This document shows, one piece after another, positions 12,401 through 27,400 of a DNA stretch of 64,000 bases. The position numbers and the translations under genes are program-made. This DNA comes from Arcuatula senhousia (lineage: Eukaryota > Mollusca > Bivalvia > Mytilida > Mytilidae), in NCBI GenBank assembly GCA_963971305.1, contig OZ020303.1, positions 46,550,106 to 46,614,105 of the forward strand, given 5' to 3'. The first letter of the stretch is position 1. Each line of letters opens with the position of its first letter. The notes below the pieces were generated by a model that worked only from the letters and a program-made list of their open reading frames with translations, was not told where the DNA came from and ran no database searches.

Positions 12401-15400
12401 ACCAAGTCAGGACCATTGCGATCCACCAATTCTCCGGTATGACTGATTAGTTTTTGTCATTTTCTCTGGACTATGAGATTGATCATTCAAGTTCGGTAGT
12501 TTTATTATTACCTTTATTGAGTAGAAACTGAGAAATTATACCGAACAGACAGACAGACAGACAGAAGGACAGATGGACAAGGTGATTGCAATATAGCCCC
12601 TCTCTTACAAGTGGGGGTATAAAATAACTATGTGTAAAACAATAACTTATCTTATCCAGCAACATCCACATTTTCATATGATTCACCTACTCCAATCCAG
12701 CTATAGCCTTCAGTTCATTGTCTACAAGTAACTTCAAAGTTACTTGTAGAAAATGAACTAAACAAACTAAACAAAGGTTTTGTTTGTCCCTGTCAACTAT
12801 CTGTTTTTTGTTCTATGTCCAGAAATGGGTCTTTCGTTGATAATCTAGTGATTTGTTTGAATCTTATGTACTGTATTTATAGTCTTGGGCCAATGAAAGA
12901 CAGCATGCAGTGACCTTTGGTCATGTTGAAGACTGCTGGCTGTTTTCCATTGTGATTTTTTAAATTGCCGTTGGTTGTGTCGCGTACACTTATTCCATAT
13001 CTCTTTATCGTCTATCATCATGTTCATGGTAAATTCTTCCCTATCTGTTTGTTTTTATGGGATTTCATTCATAACTTAAAACCTTTAATTTCTTCATTTT
13101 ACCACAATTTTTTACACCACTTACTCTAATTCAGCTATGGCCTTAAGAGCATTATCTAAAAGTTTTTTCATGATAATTTTTTATGGGATTTCCATACCAA
13201 TTATAACCCTTTTTATTTTTTACATTTTACCCCTCTTTTTACATAACTTACTCTAATTCAGCTATGGCCTTAAGAGCATTGTCTACCAGTTTCTTCATGG
13301 TAACCTCTTCCCTGTCCATATCACCTATCTGTTTATTCATCTGTTCTGTCTTCCATTCCATGTAGTCTAGTCTCTTCTCCAGTTTTGTTACATCATCCTA
13401 TTGATGTAAATTTTCAAAAAATTAAGTAATATACCAGTATATTTTGTTGTCTGTTGAGAAATTTTGTTCTGAGAAGAATTTAATTTGCCATTTGCATTAG
13501 ATTGTGATCAATAATAATAGATTTTATTGACTAACATAAAAATATTTGTCTAAATATGATGAAAACAGCCTATACTATATAAACACAAAACTACGCCAAT
13601 ATGTAATTTATCCGTCCAATATGGATATTGGACAGATACCGCCAGTCAATATGGCATATTGGACTAGTCAATATGGCATGTCAGCCATATTGGTCAGGTT
13701 AGTCAATAAAGGTATAATTGCGTAAAGTTATCCATATTGGCTGAGTTATTGGTCCAAGGCTAGCCATATTGGACTGAGGCAAAGCCGAACTTTACGCCAT
13801 TATACTATAATATTTATTTTCTCCCAGATTCATAGTGACAGTCACATAAAGGTTAAATTCTATGTCCAAATTAAAATTCTTGTGAACAATCAGGTAAATC
13901 TTAATTCTTTCATAAATTATAAAAATCTTCCTAACATTAAATTAGTCAAATTTTACATTTTAAAAAAATGTAGTCCTAGATTTTTACAATATAGAAAATA
14001 TATGTCCCATGGAATTTTTGTAATAAAACAAATATACACATTAAGACTACAAATACATTTTGTTCAAATAACATTAATATTTCAGAAAAAAATACCGTAT
14101 GGAAGCCAAAAATTACACATTTTATATCTTTATTGAAGCAATGAACAAAACTACATGCAAAATGCAAAAAGTCTTAATGTATATTTTTTAAAGGCTTAAT
14201 GATAACAATTTCATAAACAACTCTAATTAGTTAAGACAACAATAAATATTGATATGAAATATAAAACAAGAGTGAACACTAAAGTATGTCTCGCCTGCCG
14301 GCACCATCAGAAACAATTATTCTTTCTTACTTCCACTATATTTTGAATTTACATGGATTTTCAGTTTCTGAGATCAAAAGATGTTTATAGAACTTAAACA
14401 TTGCAAATATATGCAATAAAAATAATCAAAGTCACTCAACCTGAAAATCAAGGTCAAGGTCAAAAGATGGGGAAGCAACTGTGCTAAGCTACTACTGGGG
14501 CATATGTAAACCAAGTTTCATCAACCTAGGACCTATAGTTCTTGAGATATGGAGGTGATCGAAAAACTTTTTCATTGCTATTATATGTATTGAAAATTGT
14601 CAAAGTCACTCAACCGAAAAATCAAGGTCAAGGTCAAAATATGGGGATGCAACTGTGGTAAGCTACTACTGGGGCATATGCATACCAAGTTTCATCAACC
14701 TAGGACCTATAGTTCTTGAGATATGGAGGTGCTCGCAAACTTTTCCATTGCTATTATATGTATTGAAAATTGTCAAAGTCACTCAACCGAAAAATCAAGG
14801 TCAAGGTCAAAAGATGGGGATGCAACTGAGCTAAGCTACTACTGGGGCATATGCATACCAAGTTTCATCAACCTAGGACCTATAGTTCTTGAGATATGGA
14901 GGTGCTCGCAAAACTTTTTCATTGCTATTTTATGTATTGAAAATTGTCAAAGTCACTCAACCGGAAAATCAAGGTCAAAAGATGGGGATGCAACTGTGCT
15001 AAGCTACTACTGGGGCATATGCATACCAAGTTTCATCAACCCAGGACCTATAGTTCTTGAGATATGGAGGTGCTCATAAAACTTTTTCAAAAAGTTAACG
15101 CCGCCGTCGCCGCCGTCGCCGCCGGTAAAGTAACACCTATGTCCCGCTCTGCTTCGCAGGCGAGACAAAAACCCATGGAAAAGGCCCCCCTCTTTCAAAT
15201 GCAATAACAAGAACAATGAGATAACAGTATCAATTACCTTATTATACATAGGCTTTAGAAAAACAAAGAGGGTCAATGAAAATTACATCTCTTATAGACA
15301 TAGAATTTTTTTCTTGCAGTAAACTTAGTTATTGTGGCACTTTTTAAACAAAAAATGTGACAAAAAACATAAAACTCTGCCTGGCAAAATGTCCTTGTAT

Positions 15401-18400
15401 CAACATCATGAACTATGTCCAAAAGACATTAGGCTTTTCCTTGCAACATGTTCTTTATCAACATAATAATCTATACTCAGCAACAGAAATAACACACCAC
15501 CTTTGTAATAACAGGATTCTTTAATAATATTGCAAAATTTTATCAATTCTATGGTATTGAATGAAAAATTAATACAAATCGAATAAAAAAAAGACATTTT
15601 TTGTGAAAATTGGCATCTGTGCACATACAGCATTAACTTTAGTTAAAGAAGTTAAAAAAAAACAAAGTCTAAGATTGGTCAATCTCAAAAAAGCTATTTT
15701 TCATGTTTTTTTATTTAGTATCATTTGGATAGGCATCAAATTTCTTAGAATTGATCATTTTTTACTTTTTGGGTTAATAACTAATTTTTTCAAAAATTCA
15801 AAAATGAAAATACAGTATTTGCACAAATTGATTTTGTGAACCCCAAAGAGCCATACCTTAAGGTGTTTATGATGAGGTTCAAGGTCATTTATTTTTCCCA
15901 TAAATTTCTCCCTGGACTCTTCTTTCTGTTTAGCTGTTTCTTCAAGCTGCTGTTTGATCTTTTCTTTAGCCTATAAATACAAAGGACAAAAAAAATCTTA
16001 TTCTATGAGGGAATAGATAGGGGTTTACAGAATAGAGAATAATGACCAAAATAATTAACAGATAAAGAATGTTATCAGACTAGGAAAACTCGCGCTTCAT
16101 AGAACATTTCAATCTTGAAAAACTACTTTCAAATATGAAACAAATATAAAATATAGAAACACTGTGCGCAGTAACGTGAAATTGCACATTCAACATGAAG
16201 TGAAAGTTTTATAAAAATCCAATGAGGGGTTTATAGTGGGTTGCAAGAAATTGGCACATGAACCTGGATGTGTAATGGACAGATGGGCACATCCACCATT
16301 TTGCAAGAGTGGAGGAATAGAAGAGGATTGGGGACATGATGATGGGTTATTTACCATAGACTACTGTGGATTTGTTTTTTTTCTTGGATACCTATTTTCG
16401 TGGTTTGATAGAAGTTGACAAGTTCGTGGATTCTTGAATTTGTGGTTCTGAAGTCTGCAGTATACAGATCATTTCCTGGGATATCAAATTTCGTGGGTCA
16501 ACGCCACCAACGAAAACCACGAAAATTGAATCCCCACGAATAATGATGAAACCACAGTATGAAATACTTTTTTCCTCTCATACTTTTTTTTAGGTTCATT
16601 ACCTCAGTTTTCTCCTTCTTGGTGTTTCTTAATTTATCCACCTTAGCCTCCACAGCATCAACAGCAGTCTGCACTTCCTTGGCTACTTTAGATGCCTTTA
16701 ATTAAACAAAATCATAGAAAAGTTAATTCATGAAAGAATGTTTCAAAGCCTGCTAAGATCTCGATTCAAGATCCACCATTTTTAACACATCCTTATTAAG
16801 CAAACATAGTTCTGTAAATCTTTTTAAAGTACAAGTCAATCCTGTCTTATTAAGTAAAAATAAAAATTGTGCTAGACAAAAATGCAAGTTCTATGAACAT
16901 CATAAAACAGATAACAGCAGAAAATTCTGTGTGCTTCTGGGCATTAAGGACTGGATAGAAAGGTTTTATGGATTTATCACTTTGTAAGCATCCATTCCAA
17001 GCATAAAAACACCATCTCTGAAAATTCCACAATCAAACAAAACATTAAATATACACACAATAAAATTTAAAAAAAAAACATTAAAACTGCCTTCTCATTA
17101 TCTGCAGATAAGCAAATGTCTAACACTCCACAACAACATTCCTCCCCTGTTAAAAATTGGACAAATTTTCACTTCATCTTTAAGCCAATGCAAAGTAAGT
17201 TTTAGCACAATGAGTCCTTGTATGTTTGCATTTATTAGACCCTCTGTCATGCTTTTCCAAAAGGAATCCCTGCTTTCATTAGAAGCTCATGCCCGTCCCA
17301 ATGTAAATGCAGAACAATATGCTCTCTATCCCAAAATTCAAGCATGAAATTAAAGCTTCTTTTTTCATACTTTTGCAGTCATTTTATTAATTGTATCAAC
17401 CAATCTTTCAGGCTCATCCAGTTCATGTTGTTTTTCCTGGATTCATAAATATTAATTAATTTTTGATGGAAAGCAAACCATGAATAATAAATAAAAGTGT
17501 TTTTTTTAAAATTATTTATCCTTTGTAGGTTCAGACTGGCTATATGTTTAAATTTGTTAAAATATTTAAATCATTTCAGAATTTAAAAACATGCACATAC
17601 AACTGAAAGCTAAATAAAAAAATAAAGAAATTTATAGATTATGAATAGAAAATTATAGTAAATCTTATAACATATTTAAGGTACTAATAAAACATTCAAA
17701 ACAAATTCATAAGCAAAAAATTCTCAAATATCAAACAGCACAATGAATAACCAACATTGAAACACTTTGGCTGAAGTGTTAATTAAAGAAGCAAAATGCC
17801 TTGTTTAATAGAAAAAAAATATCAGCAACTATCATAAATAAAGAAAGTCTGCTTTGTTATAACACAAAACAGCAGGACAATTTGACAGTTTTAGTTTAAC
17901 ATCTAGCACAAAAATTCCCCTGATTTCCCTGTTGTTAAACAGTCACAATGCAACAAATTTTACTTTTATTGTAACAGAACAAACACCTTAATTCCCTTGT
18001 TATGACACAGTTGAGCAATAAAACATATAAACACTTTAACACCCTGATTCCCTCTTGTTAAATCACAGCTAAACAATAGGACACTTTTAAATTAAGTAAC
18101 GAACACAGTCTGATGCCAGACATAGCATAAATGAGCACATTTTGCCCTACTTTCGCTGCTTGTTTTTCCATTTCTTCCAGTTCAGAATCCTCTGAATCCT
18201 CCTCCTCCTCCTTGCTTTCCTCAGAACTGGATGAGGAAAAGTCCTCTATTACTTTCTTTCTCCTTCTCCGCTAAAAGACCAGTCACATTTCATAAAAAAT
18301 AAACTACATGTTCTCCCGTACAACTTATAACGAATTACAAAATTGACTCAAATTACCGATGTAATTGGTACAAACTTGAGACATTGTTTTGGTCTTTTTA

Positions 18401-21400
18401 CCAAGTATGATGAACTTTCTAAGTATCTATTACATGTATTTTAACAATGATATGTAAACAATAGGTTGAAATAAGGTCAGCAATCTTAATTTTCCATCTC
18501 AAACAGATTTTAGCCAGGAAAAAAGACATTTACAATTTTTGCATTTAAATTGAAGTTGAATTTTCAAGAAAACCAAAAGCTAAAAAAAAATCTTTTACAA
18601 TTAGACTTTGGATGAATTTGATTTTAGACCTAAATCAGAAAACATAAAATAATATAAAGACATCTTTATATGTCCAAAGACTTTGAAAAAGTTTGTTTTT
18701 AACATTGATAATGTAAGAAAAGCTAAACCACCAATTTGATCAAAATAAATCTGAAGCCCTGAAGTTACGAAAAGTTCATTTTTTGGCCAATAATTCATGA
18801 AGAAAGAAACTAGAAAATGTGCCTATGAGCCACAGGATGGTCCTCCCCTTCTTGAAATATCATTGACCCTCAATGTGTATTACCTGAGATATGGACCTTT
18901 ACCAAGAAATTGATCAAAAGTGTTCATGTGTAAAATATAGGTCGCTGTGACCTTATTTCTGGTCGGTGGTGCCATGTTACCAAGACTCATCGAGTAGTGA
19001 AATATTATTGACCCTTAACATGTAGTATGGTGTCACCTTACCCAAGACACATCTAGTGGTGAAATATCATTGACCCCCAACATCTAGTATCCAAGTTATG
19101 GACCTTAACCAAGAACTTAACCAAAGTCGTTCAAGCATAAAATATAGATCACAGTGACCTAATTTTTATTGGGTGGTGTCATGTAACCCAAGACAAATCT
19201 AGTGGTGAAATACCATTGACCATCAACATGTAGTATCTGAGATATGGACCTTAACCAAGAACTTAACCAAAGTCATTCATGCTTAAAATATAGGTCACAG
19301 TGACCTAATTTCTAGTGGGTGGTGTCATCTTACCTAAGACACATCTAGTAATGAAATACCATTGACCCCCAACATCTAGTATCCAAGTTATGGACCTTAA
19401 CCAAGAACTTAACTGAAGTTGTTCATGCATAAAATATAGGTCACAGTGACCTAATTTCTAGTGGGTGGTGTAGCCCTACCCAAGACCCATCTGGTGGTGA
19501 AATATCATTGACCCCCAACATCTAGTATCCGAGTAATGGACCTTATCCAAGAACTTAACCAAAGTGTTACGGACGAACGGACGGATGGACAAGGGTAAAA
19601 CTATATGTCCGATCCACATACGTGGTCGGGCCATAAAAAGTCATAAACATACAGGATTTTGTTCTCACCTTATCTCTCTTCTGTTCTGTGTCTTTTTTAT
19701 ACTTGACCATGTCGGTAGAATCAGAGTTGATCCTCGCCACAAGGACTGACTTGGTGTGCATCTCTTCCTTGACCTGTCTCCTTAGAGTCTCGACAGTAGC
19801 CTAGAACAAATGATAAAAATAATATGAATAAAAAACAGAAGTTTTTATGATTAATGTACTGACATGACTGATAATTTGAATTTGTATGAAGCTTATAAGC
19901 AATGTCAAAGGAAATTAATTTCTATTCTGTGCAAAAATGATCATGAAATTTTATCATGATATTTCTGTGCTTAAGTTAGTTTAATTTGAAAATCTACATC
20001 TGTTTTCTAAAAAGCAAGGGTTTAAAATCTTATGTACTTCCTGGGCTACTGGGTTTGGCATAAATGTTTTTACTAGATTTTGCTAGTTGTTAGATGTAAA
20101 ACATACTTGCTCTTTAAAATAATGATACATATCATGTACAACAAATGTATATAATAGAAAATTAAAGTTTTATGGTTTTAATCAGACTGATTACAATGCT
20201 TCAAATCTTCAATAGATTTTTTTTTTAAAATACATAGACTATTTCTATAACTTTTTTTGTCACAAGACCTTTCACATTTTATCTCTGATAAAATGCAACT
20301 AATAAACCAGAAACAGAAATATCTGTTTCAAATGCTGCTTAATTGAACATCATGGCTTCCTGCTCAACCCTTATGATCAGTATTTTCTTACACAGGCACT
20401 TAGTATTATCCGAAACTGTTGTTTATCTTTATGTTTTTAACGGTTTCTTTATTATATTTTAAAGAATCTAGCATTATCTCTGTATATATTTCTGTGCAGA
20501 TATATCAAATGTGCATTTATGCAAGAAATTGGTGTTAAAAGTTTGAAATTGTTTTACAAACATTGGCATATGGCAGTTGGTAATTTTAGGCATTGAATTT
20601 ATTGAAAAAAAGGATCAAGTTGAAACCAATCATACATTGACTTCAATAAGTAATATGTAAAGAGGCATTCTGAAAGGAGAATACTGTAAAATTAACCGGG
20701 AAAATTTCGTGATAGTTTTATTTTCGCATTGACATGGATAGCACGAAAATTAGATGGCCCAAATTTGTTTGTTTTCCATTGTAGTCTATGGACAGTAACA
20801 TTATAGCACAAATTTAAAACTGCGAACTAAAAGTCAGTCATTCCTACCATGAAAAAAGACGTTGTGAATATTTCCCTGTTTACAGTACTCTTCTTACAGG
20901 TATATTAATCTAAAACTTAACCTTTTAGGGAAAATATCTAGGCTATAAATTTAATTTTTTAAGTTGTATTTTTTCTCTATCATCAAAAAGCTGGTGATAT
21001 AATTATAGAATTTTTTTTCTCACAAAATGAAAACAATATTGTTACATATGCATATGTACAAAAGTTGTATTATGCTGTAGTCTTTATGATCCTAGTGAAC
21101 TTATGAAGCAAGAATATATCTTTTTGCTTAAAATGCTTTCTTGAGTATAAGCATGGCATCCATGAATTGACAACGTTAAAACTCAACGTAATCTAAACTC
21201 TTTCAATCATATTCTTTTGAAGAAGAAAAGAAATATTGAGAAAAAAGAAAGAATAAGAGTTGCTTTATCAGCAGTCAGAAAAAAAAGAAAAGAATAGGTG
21301 TCTATGTATAATGAAGAGAACATGCAGGCAAGAGAAAAATGAAGAAACCATTAAAAAATTAAAATAATATCAAAATTAAGTGAAAATTGCAGATACATAT

Positions 21401-24400
21401 AAATTAATCAAGCTGTGACCTACTCTAATAATTTCTTCAGATGAAAATATTTTTCAAATTATTTTGACAGTTCTAAAAAGAACAAAATAAATAGTTCACT
21501 TCTATAAAATTAAATGAGACACATCTAATTGTTTATCACCTGAAATTAAATATTATGAATTTGACAGTCTATATGAGAAGCTTTTGTTTTATACATACCC
21601 TTTCACGCTGTTGTGTGTTATAAAATATAACATTATTTAATCGAATATTGAAAATAATATAAAAAGCAACACAGTTGACAAGACCTATTATAGGCGGGTA
21701 CTTTGCAGTGGGAAAAAAACACCTTAACATAAACTGAAAGGATAACTACAATGTAGTTCTTTTTTTTAGAATAAAAGAAAAAAGCTGAAAAGGAAAAAAT
21801 GTAGACTAGTTTTTAATCAGAACAGAACACAACACTTCTCAATATATATATCTAATGGTGATGTTATCAAATACTTTAGGAGTAAATCATAATAATAATG
21901 ATCCACATAAATAGACCCAATACTGTTTTTGTGAGAAAATAAAATTACAGAAAAGTTGGTAAACTTTATGAAAGGAAATGGCTTCTTATCTTAATAATTT
22001 TCATTTAGAAAATTTATTGTTTTCAGTTATCTGCAACAAAACTTTATCTCTAAGATCAGAACAGGGAAAAAAGTCCAGAAGGAAAAATAGAACCTTAAAC
22101 CAATGGCCACCTACTACCAGAAAATAACAGAAAAACATGGAGGTTCTAAGACAATATGATATCTACAGGATTGGGGATACATGTATATGATTTTTTTTCT
22201 ACAGAAGATTTTCACACTTGGGGATACTGAACTACCTGTAAAGTATCCTAAAATATATGGATGAAATATTTCTATGCTGTTAGATATAAAAATGGCTGAA
22301 AAGGGTGCAGTTCCTAATCTTTTACTATGTGACAATTTTCTTAATGATTCCCTTTCAGTATCAACTAATCTGAATACTGTGTCTAAGGTTGAATGAAACA
22401 AAATGTAATATGTGTGAATATGTGTAAAAAGAAAAAAATCTAGAGCATGGGTAAATTAATTGTTTTGCTAGCAATTTGTGAAAAAAGCTAAATATAGAAT
22501 AAAATACTAAATTTTGTTTTCCATGTACTAAGGAATTGATGTTACATGAAATAACCAATTGACATCATTTCGATGTCATTTATCTTATAACAGATAATTA
22601 AGATAATTGATATATGTAAATTTGGTTAGCTACCTGAAATCTTTTATTTTACATTTCTCTTTCGAAAAAATAAATTTGCCTCAATAAGTCTTATATGATG
22701 GTGTTTCAGTTGCAATATACCTTTTACATAATTAAAAACCTTGCTATTGGACAAATTTTTACATTTTTGCATGGTTTTCTCATGAACAGGCTCTTAACAA
22801 CTGTACCATACCTAGACATTAAAGTGAAAATATTTATTTTTTCTGATTGAGATGACAGTAGCAACATACTATATTAATCACAACACTGAATATATTTTTC
22901 ACACATATATCATGATGAGATCACAACAACTTATACGTTACACTAACATGCAAGAGTTTCTATCACTTTTTTAGAAAATACAACACACAACTTAATTACC
23001 ATCAGACTTGGAAAAATATATATATAAAATCGATCAAAATTTACACACTTCAAGCCATCCTGGATAACTTGACCTAATTATGTTTAATGTTTGAATATCA
23101 TGTCATAACCATTAAAATGTCCTAAAAAGTATCCTTAATGAGGGTTTACCATGTACTTCTTCCCAAACCTACCTTTAAACTTTCTTCCATTTTGAAGGCC
23201 TTATCCTGTTCACCTAACCATTGGTCCCTGATTGCTGAGTTAATAACGGCTATTCTGTTATACTCATCCTGTGTGACTGACATCTGTTGCTGGAGACGCG
23301 TCATTTCTTTACGAATACGAGAGATGTTTTTCTCGTCAGCTACCTTTTGTCTTTGGCTGATATGAAAGAAAAGGTTAAAATCTTTAATGTTTTAAACATG
23401 ATTAATATTATCCATTACAGGTGAGTAAGTATAGTTGATTACAGGTGGGTAAGGTAGTTCTAGTTGATTACAGGTGGGTAGGTATAGTTGAGGAAGAAAA
23501 AACTAATGTGGAAACCATTTTGTGTGTGTTGGGGGCGTATATAAAAGATTTTTTGGAAAATCTAACAATAGAATTTCTTTTTTTTACAGTTTATACTTAA
23601 AATTACAATATATTACTAAAAAGTAAGCTGTAAAACATAGACAACTATAAGACACTACAATCAACATTTTCTTTTTTCAAGATAAAATATCACTTTGCCA
23701 ACTATATCAATCTTCTAACTTCTTGTGATAAACATTTTGGTTCATATTTTTACACATAAAAAACATTCTAAGAAGCTTCCACAAAGACTTTTGTTCTAAC
23801 AATTTACATCAGTACAGATACTTCCAATATTTTTATTGAAATACTGATGCATACATTTATTGTGCTAATTCAATCTAAATTTTTATCTGTTATAATACAA
23901 ATTATATACATGTAATCTATTTGAAACTTTCTAACGGTGAAATCTAGACATTACAATTTATCTAAAAAATAGAAGCACACATGATCTATCACACTGTTAC
24001 CTACTCTTCAAGCCTGATTATTGTAAATCATACAGAAATATTACTTATGGTGTATCAAAATTTGTTATAATCTGTTCAGTAGAAAAATTAGTGTAAATGA
24101 GTGTTAGGCAAAGTCTTAAAGTGCTGTCAGTTTTAATGATGGAGGAAACTACATGTAAAGGAAACCACTGGCCTGGCCTTGGCAGGAAACTTAAACCAAA
24201 TAGTAGTACATATTTCAGTATATGAACCAAAATATCTGAACAATTTTATGTCAAGCCTACTGCAGTACTGCAACAGTTCATTTTATCAAATATTTAATCA
24301 TGGTTTTGCACACTTTAAAAATTTACATGGGTCATAAAGAGCAGTCTTTCTTAAGTGGTCGAGGAAATTGAATTACTCAGAAAAAACACTGACATTTGTC

Positions 24401-27400
24401 AGGTAAGTTGTGTAATATCAAAACATTTTCAAAACTGCTAACAAGATACCATTTAAATTGCATCATGATAAAAATATCTCCATTTTCAAACATTGTTTGC
24501 ATTGGGTTGAAAAAATGTTCTTTGTGTACATCTTTTCAGAATATTGACCCATAAAAGAGGTCACCGACATTCAATTTCATTTTTAATCCCAGGAAAATTA
24601 ATCTATTTAGGGTACATTAGAGGGAATTAGGATCACACCAAATAATAAATACAAATTTACCAATCTGTGATTTTATCCATATAATCCTGAACTTCCATCT
24701 CTGCTTCTTGGTTCTTCAACATTATACTTCTAAGTTTTGTATCTCTAATTTTAGCACCTTTTTCTAGTTCCTGTATTCTTGCATTCATTTTTCTTTTCTA
24801 AAAAATAAAAAAAGACAAAAATATATTATATTTTGAGAGACAATAATATTACAGACAAGGTTTTTTCATATTATAGATTTGCAAGAAAAGTTATGCTTTG
24901 CTGAAAAACAAGTATATGTCACATTAAAATATCAAAAGTGGCAAGCTAAAAATTATACGCTCCCAAAGGGATCGTTTATGGTAGAGATGTAAATATTTGT
25001 AATACAATGAGCTGAATTTTCCTTCAAAGTCCGGTTTAACACGCTTGTTTTCCAGAACTTTCAGCATCTTTTTAACACTTTTTTCTATGAATATTTCATA
25101 TGTTATCAAGTGTGTCATGATCTAAAAGAAAAGCTAGTTTGGTTTTATTTTCACATAAATAGATATTGTTTCAATTCGTTGCACTATAGACTTTTTAAAA
25201 TTTATTGTAGCTTGTAAAACATTTTAAAGATCGGGAGTGTCATAGGTTAAACCTGCCTCATATTAGATTTAAAAGGTAAACTTTTTGAGAGGCAACCATT
25301 CATTCATTTGAACAAAATCCAGATGAGATGAGGAAAATAGAAGAATTGCATTATTGGCCAACATTAAGTTCATTTTTATCATGAAGCAAAAGAAGAAATT
25401 TTAACATAATAATGTTTTTTAATTTTGTTTTAAACATGTAAAGGAATCCACATCTGCTTAAAAATATTTATATATAATTTTTTGTCAACAAGTAAATCTC
25501 TGAGCTAATGCTCACTAGTGATACCCCAGCTCCCCAAACTATGCCATGCATAGACCTAGGAACATAAAATCGCTATACACCATATAGGACTATAGGATAA
25601 AGCTATAAGCAAAATATCAGACCTCTGTCTCTTGCAGTTGCTGAGAAAACTTTGACAAAAATTTTCGTTACGGACCAACGAACAGACAGACAAGGGTAAA
25701 ACAGTATACCCACTCTTCTACAAAGCAGGAGTATGATAATCTGTCCAAGTAACTTACTCTTGCATCAAGTTCCGACTGTAACTGTATATTTTCATTTTCA
25801 AGTCTATCATGTTCAAAATCCGCTTCTGTAATCTGTGTTTGTAGCTCTCTAACCTACGAAATCAACAAAACATGGTTAAAAAAATGTGTATTTAATTTCA
25901 GTTCGCTGATTGTACTAAAATAGTAACATTAGGTTTACTTGTTATATGAATGGTACCAATGGCTGCATTCGGTAGAAAAATTAACACTCCTAGTGTTTTG
26001 AGAAATTTGCGTTGCGAAGATAAAATGTGTACCAACATTTGAATATCATGATTTGATAACATGTAAAAAGTAAGGGTTCATTATGTTTCTATAAAAAGTG
26101 TGGTTTATATGGTTTTTTGCACTTCAATGGCATTAGATAGGTTAATTTTTGATGATGCAAGAGCCATTCAATACAAAACATCATGAAAAATTTTGAAATA
26201 TAAGCCGCTAAAAAACCAACAGCTTAATACCAAGGGTATGTATGTAAAAGTTCTGACTAAACTTTACCTGTTTTGCTTTCATCTGTTCACCAACTTTAGC
26301 ATTTTCATTCTTCACTTGTAGCACTTTCATTTCTTGTTCATTCATAACAAGTTTAGTTCTGATCTCATTGATTTGTGAGTAGTATGCATCAAAGGTCAGC
26401 CTGGACTGGTTATAGTCATCGCTTGAAAAATAGTATAAGAAAAAATTTCAGAAGAAGAAACACAAATTAAAGTAATATCACATATAAATTGGGAATAATT
26501 AAAGGATTGACCCATAAAGACTGGCGAGTTTGTTCTACTGATGGCGTAAAACTGAGTTAGTGAGTGTCAGGTTTCACATCTTTTTTGATGCACAAGGGCT
26601 ATATAAAGTGGTAAGTATAAATCTTGGAGGAAACAAAAGCACTCAGAGGAAACAACCAATCTTGGGCAGATAACTGATAAACTTAATTATTATATACAGG
26701 TTTATAATATGTTGTTTTTTTTGTTTTTTCTTATTTCAAAGCTGAATTTGGCATTTTGACCCTTCATCTGTTAGTGATCAATATTTGACCCACAGTTTTT
26801 GTTTTTTTTGTATTTAAAATTTGATATCCACTAAGTTCTTTTTTCCCATCCTTTGCTATAAAAATGTTGTTTAGAAAATCCTTTATAGGTTAAATAAAAG
26901 TTAATATTTGTGTTTGGAATTTAAACCCAAGGAACCCAGGGAAAAAAAAATCCCATGTAATTTAATATGCAACCTAGATTGTTCCGAATGTATGCATTTA
27001 TTTTTTGAGTAAATTATTGACCCAAACAGAATCACACAAATTCTTATTTATTTTTGAACATGGAAAATAAACTTTATATAGGGTGATTTAGGAGCGAATT
27101 ACAAATGCATACAGTATTGCAATTCATTTTATTCTGCATTCTATCACATTATATGTGGTAAATATAATTCTGCAATAAAGGGAATGGTTGAAAACAAATC
27201 CTTCATTTCTTGCTTAAACAAGAATATGAAAGACATAATGCCCCAAATCTGAACATTTTTTTTGGCACAGACGGACAAACGGATCAAAACACTATATTCC
27301 CCCTACTTTTGTAGATGGGGCTTAAAAATATACTACAGAGCCTGTTTGTCTTTACCAAATAATTACCTGCTTTTTTCAAGTGATTCCTTGACAACATCCA

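Noticed and set aside
13585..13800. SRF CArG boxes
   Set aside because: CCAATATGG and CCATATTGG have only five A/T bases between CC and GG, so they do not match the CArG consensus.
14723..15079. 118-codon frame with internally repeated peptides
   Set aside because: It is the translation of the tandem cores of a pearl-like element; unit length and stops vary between cores.
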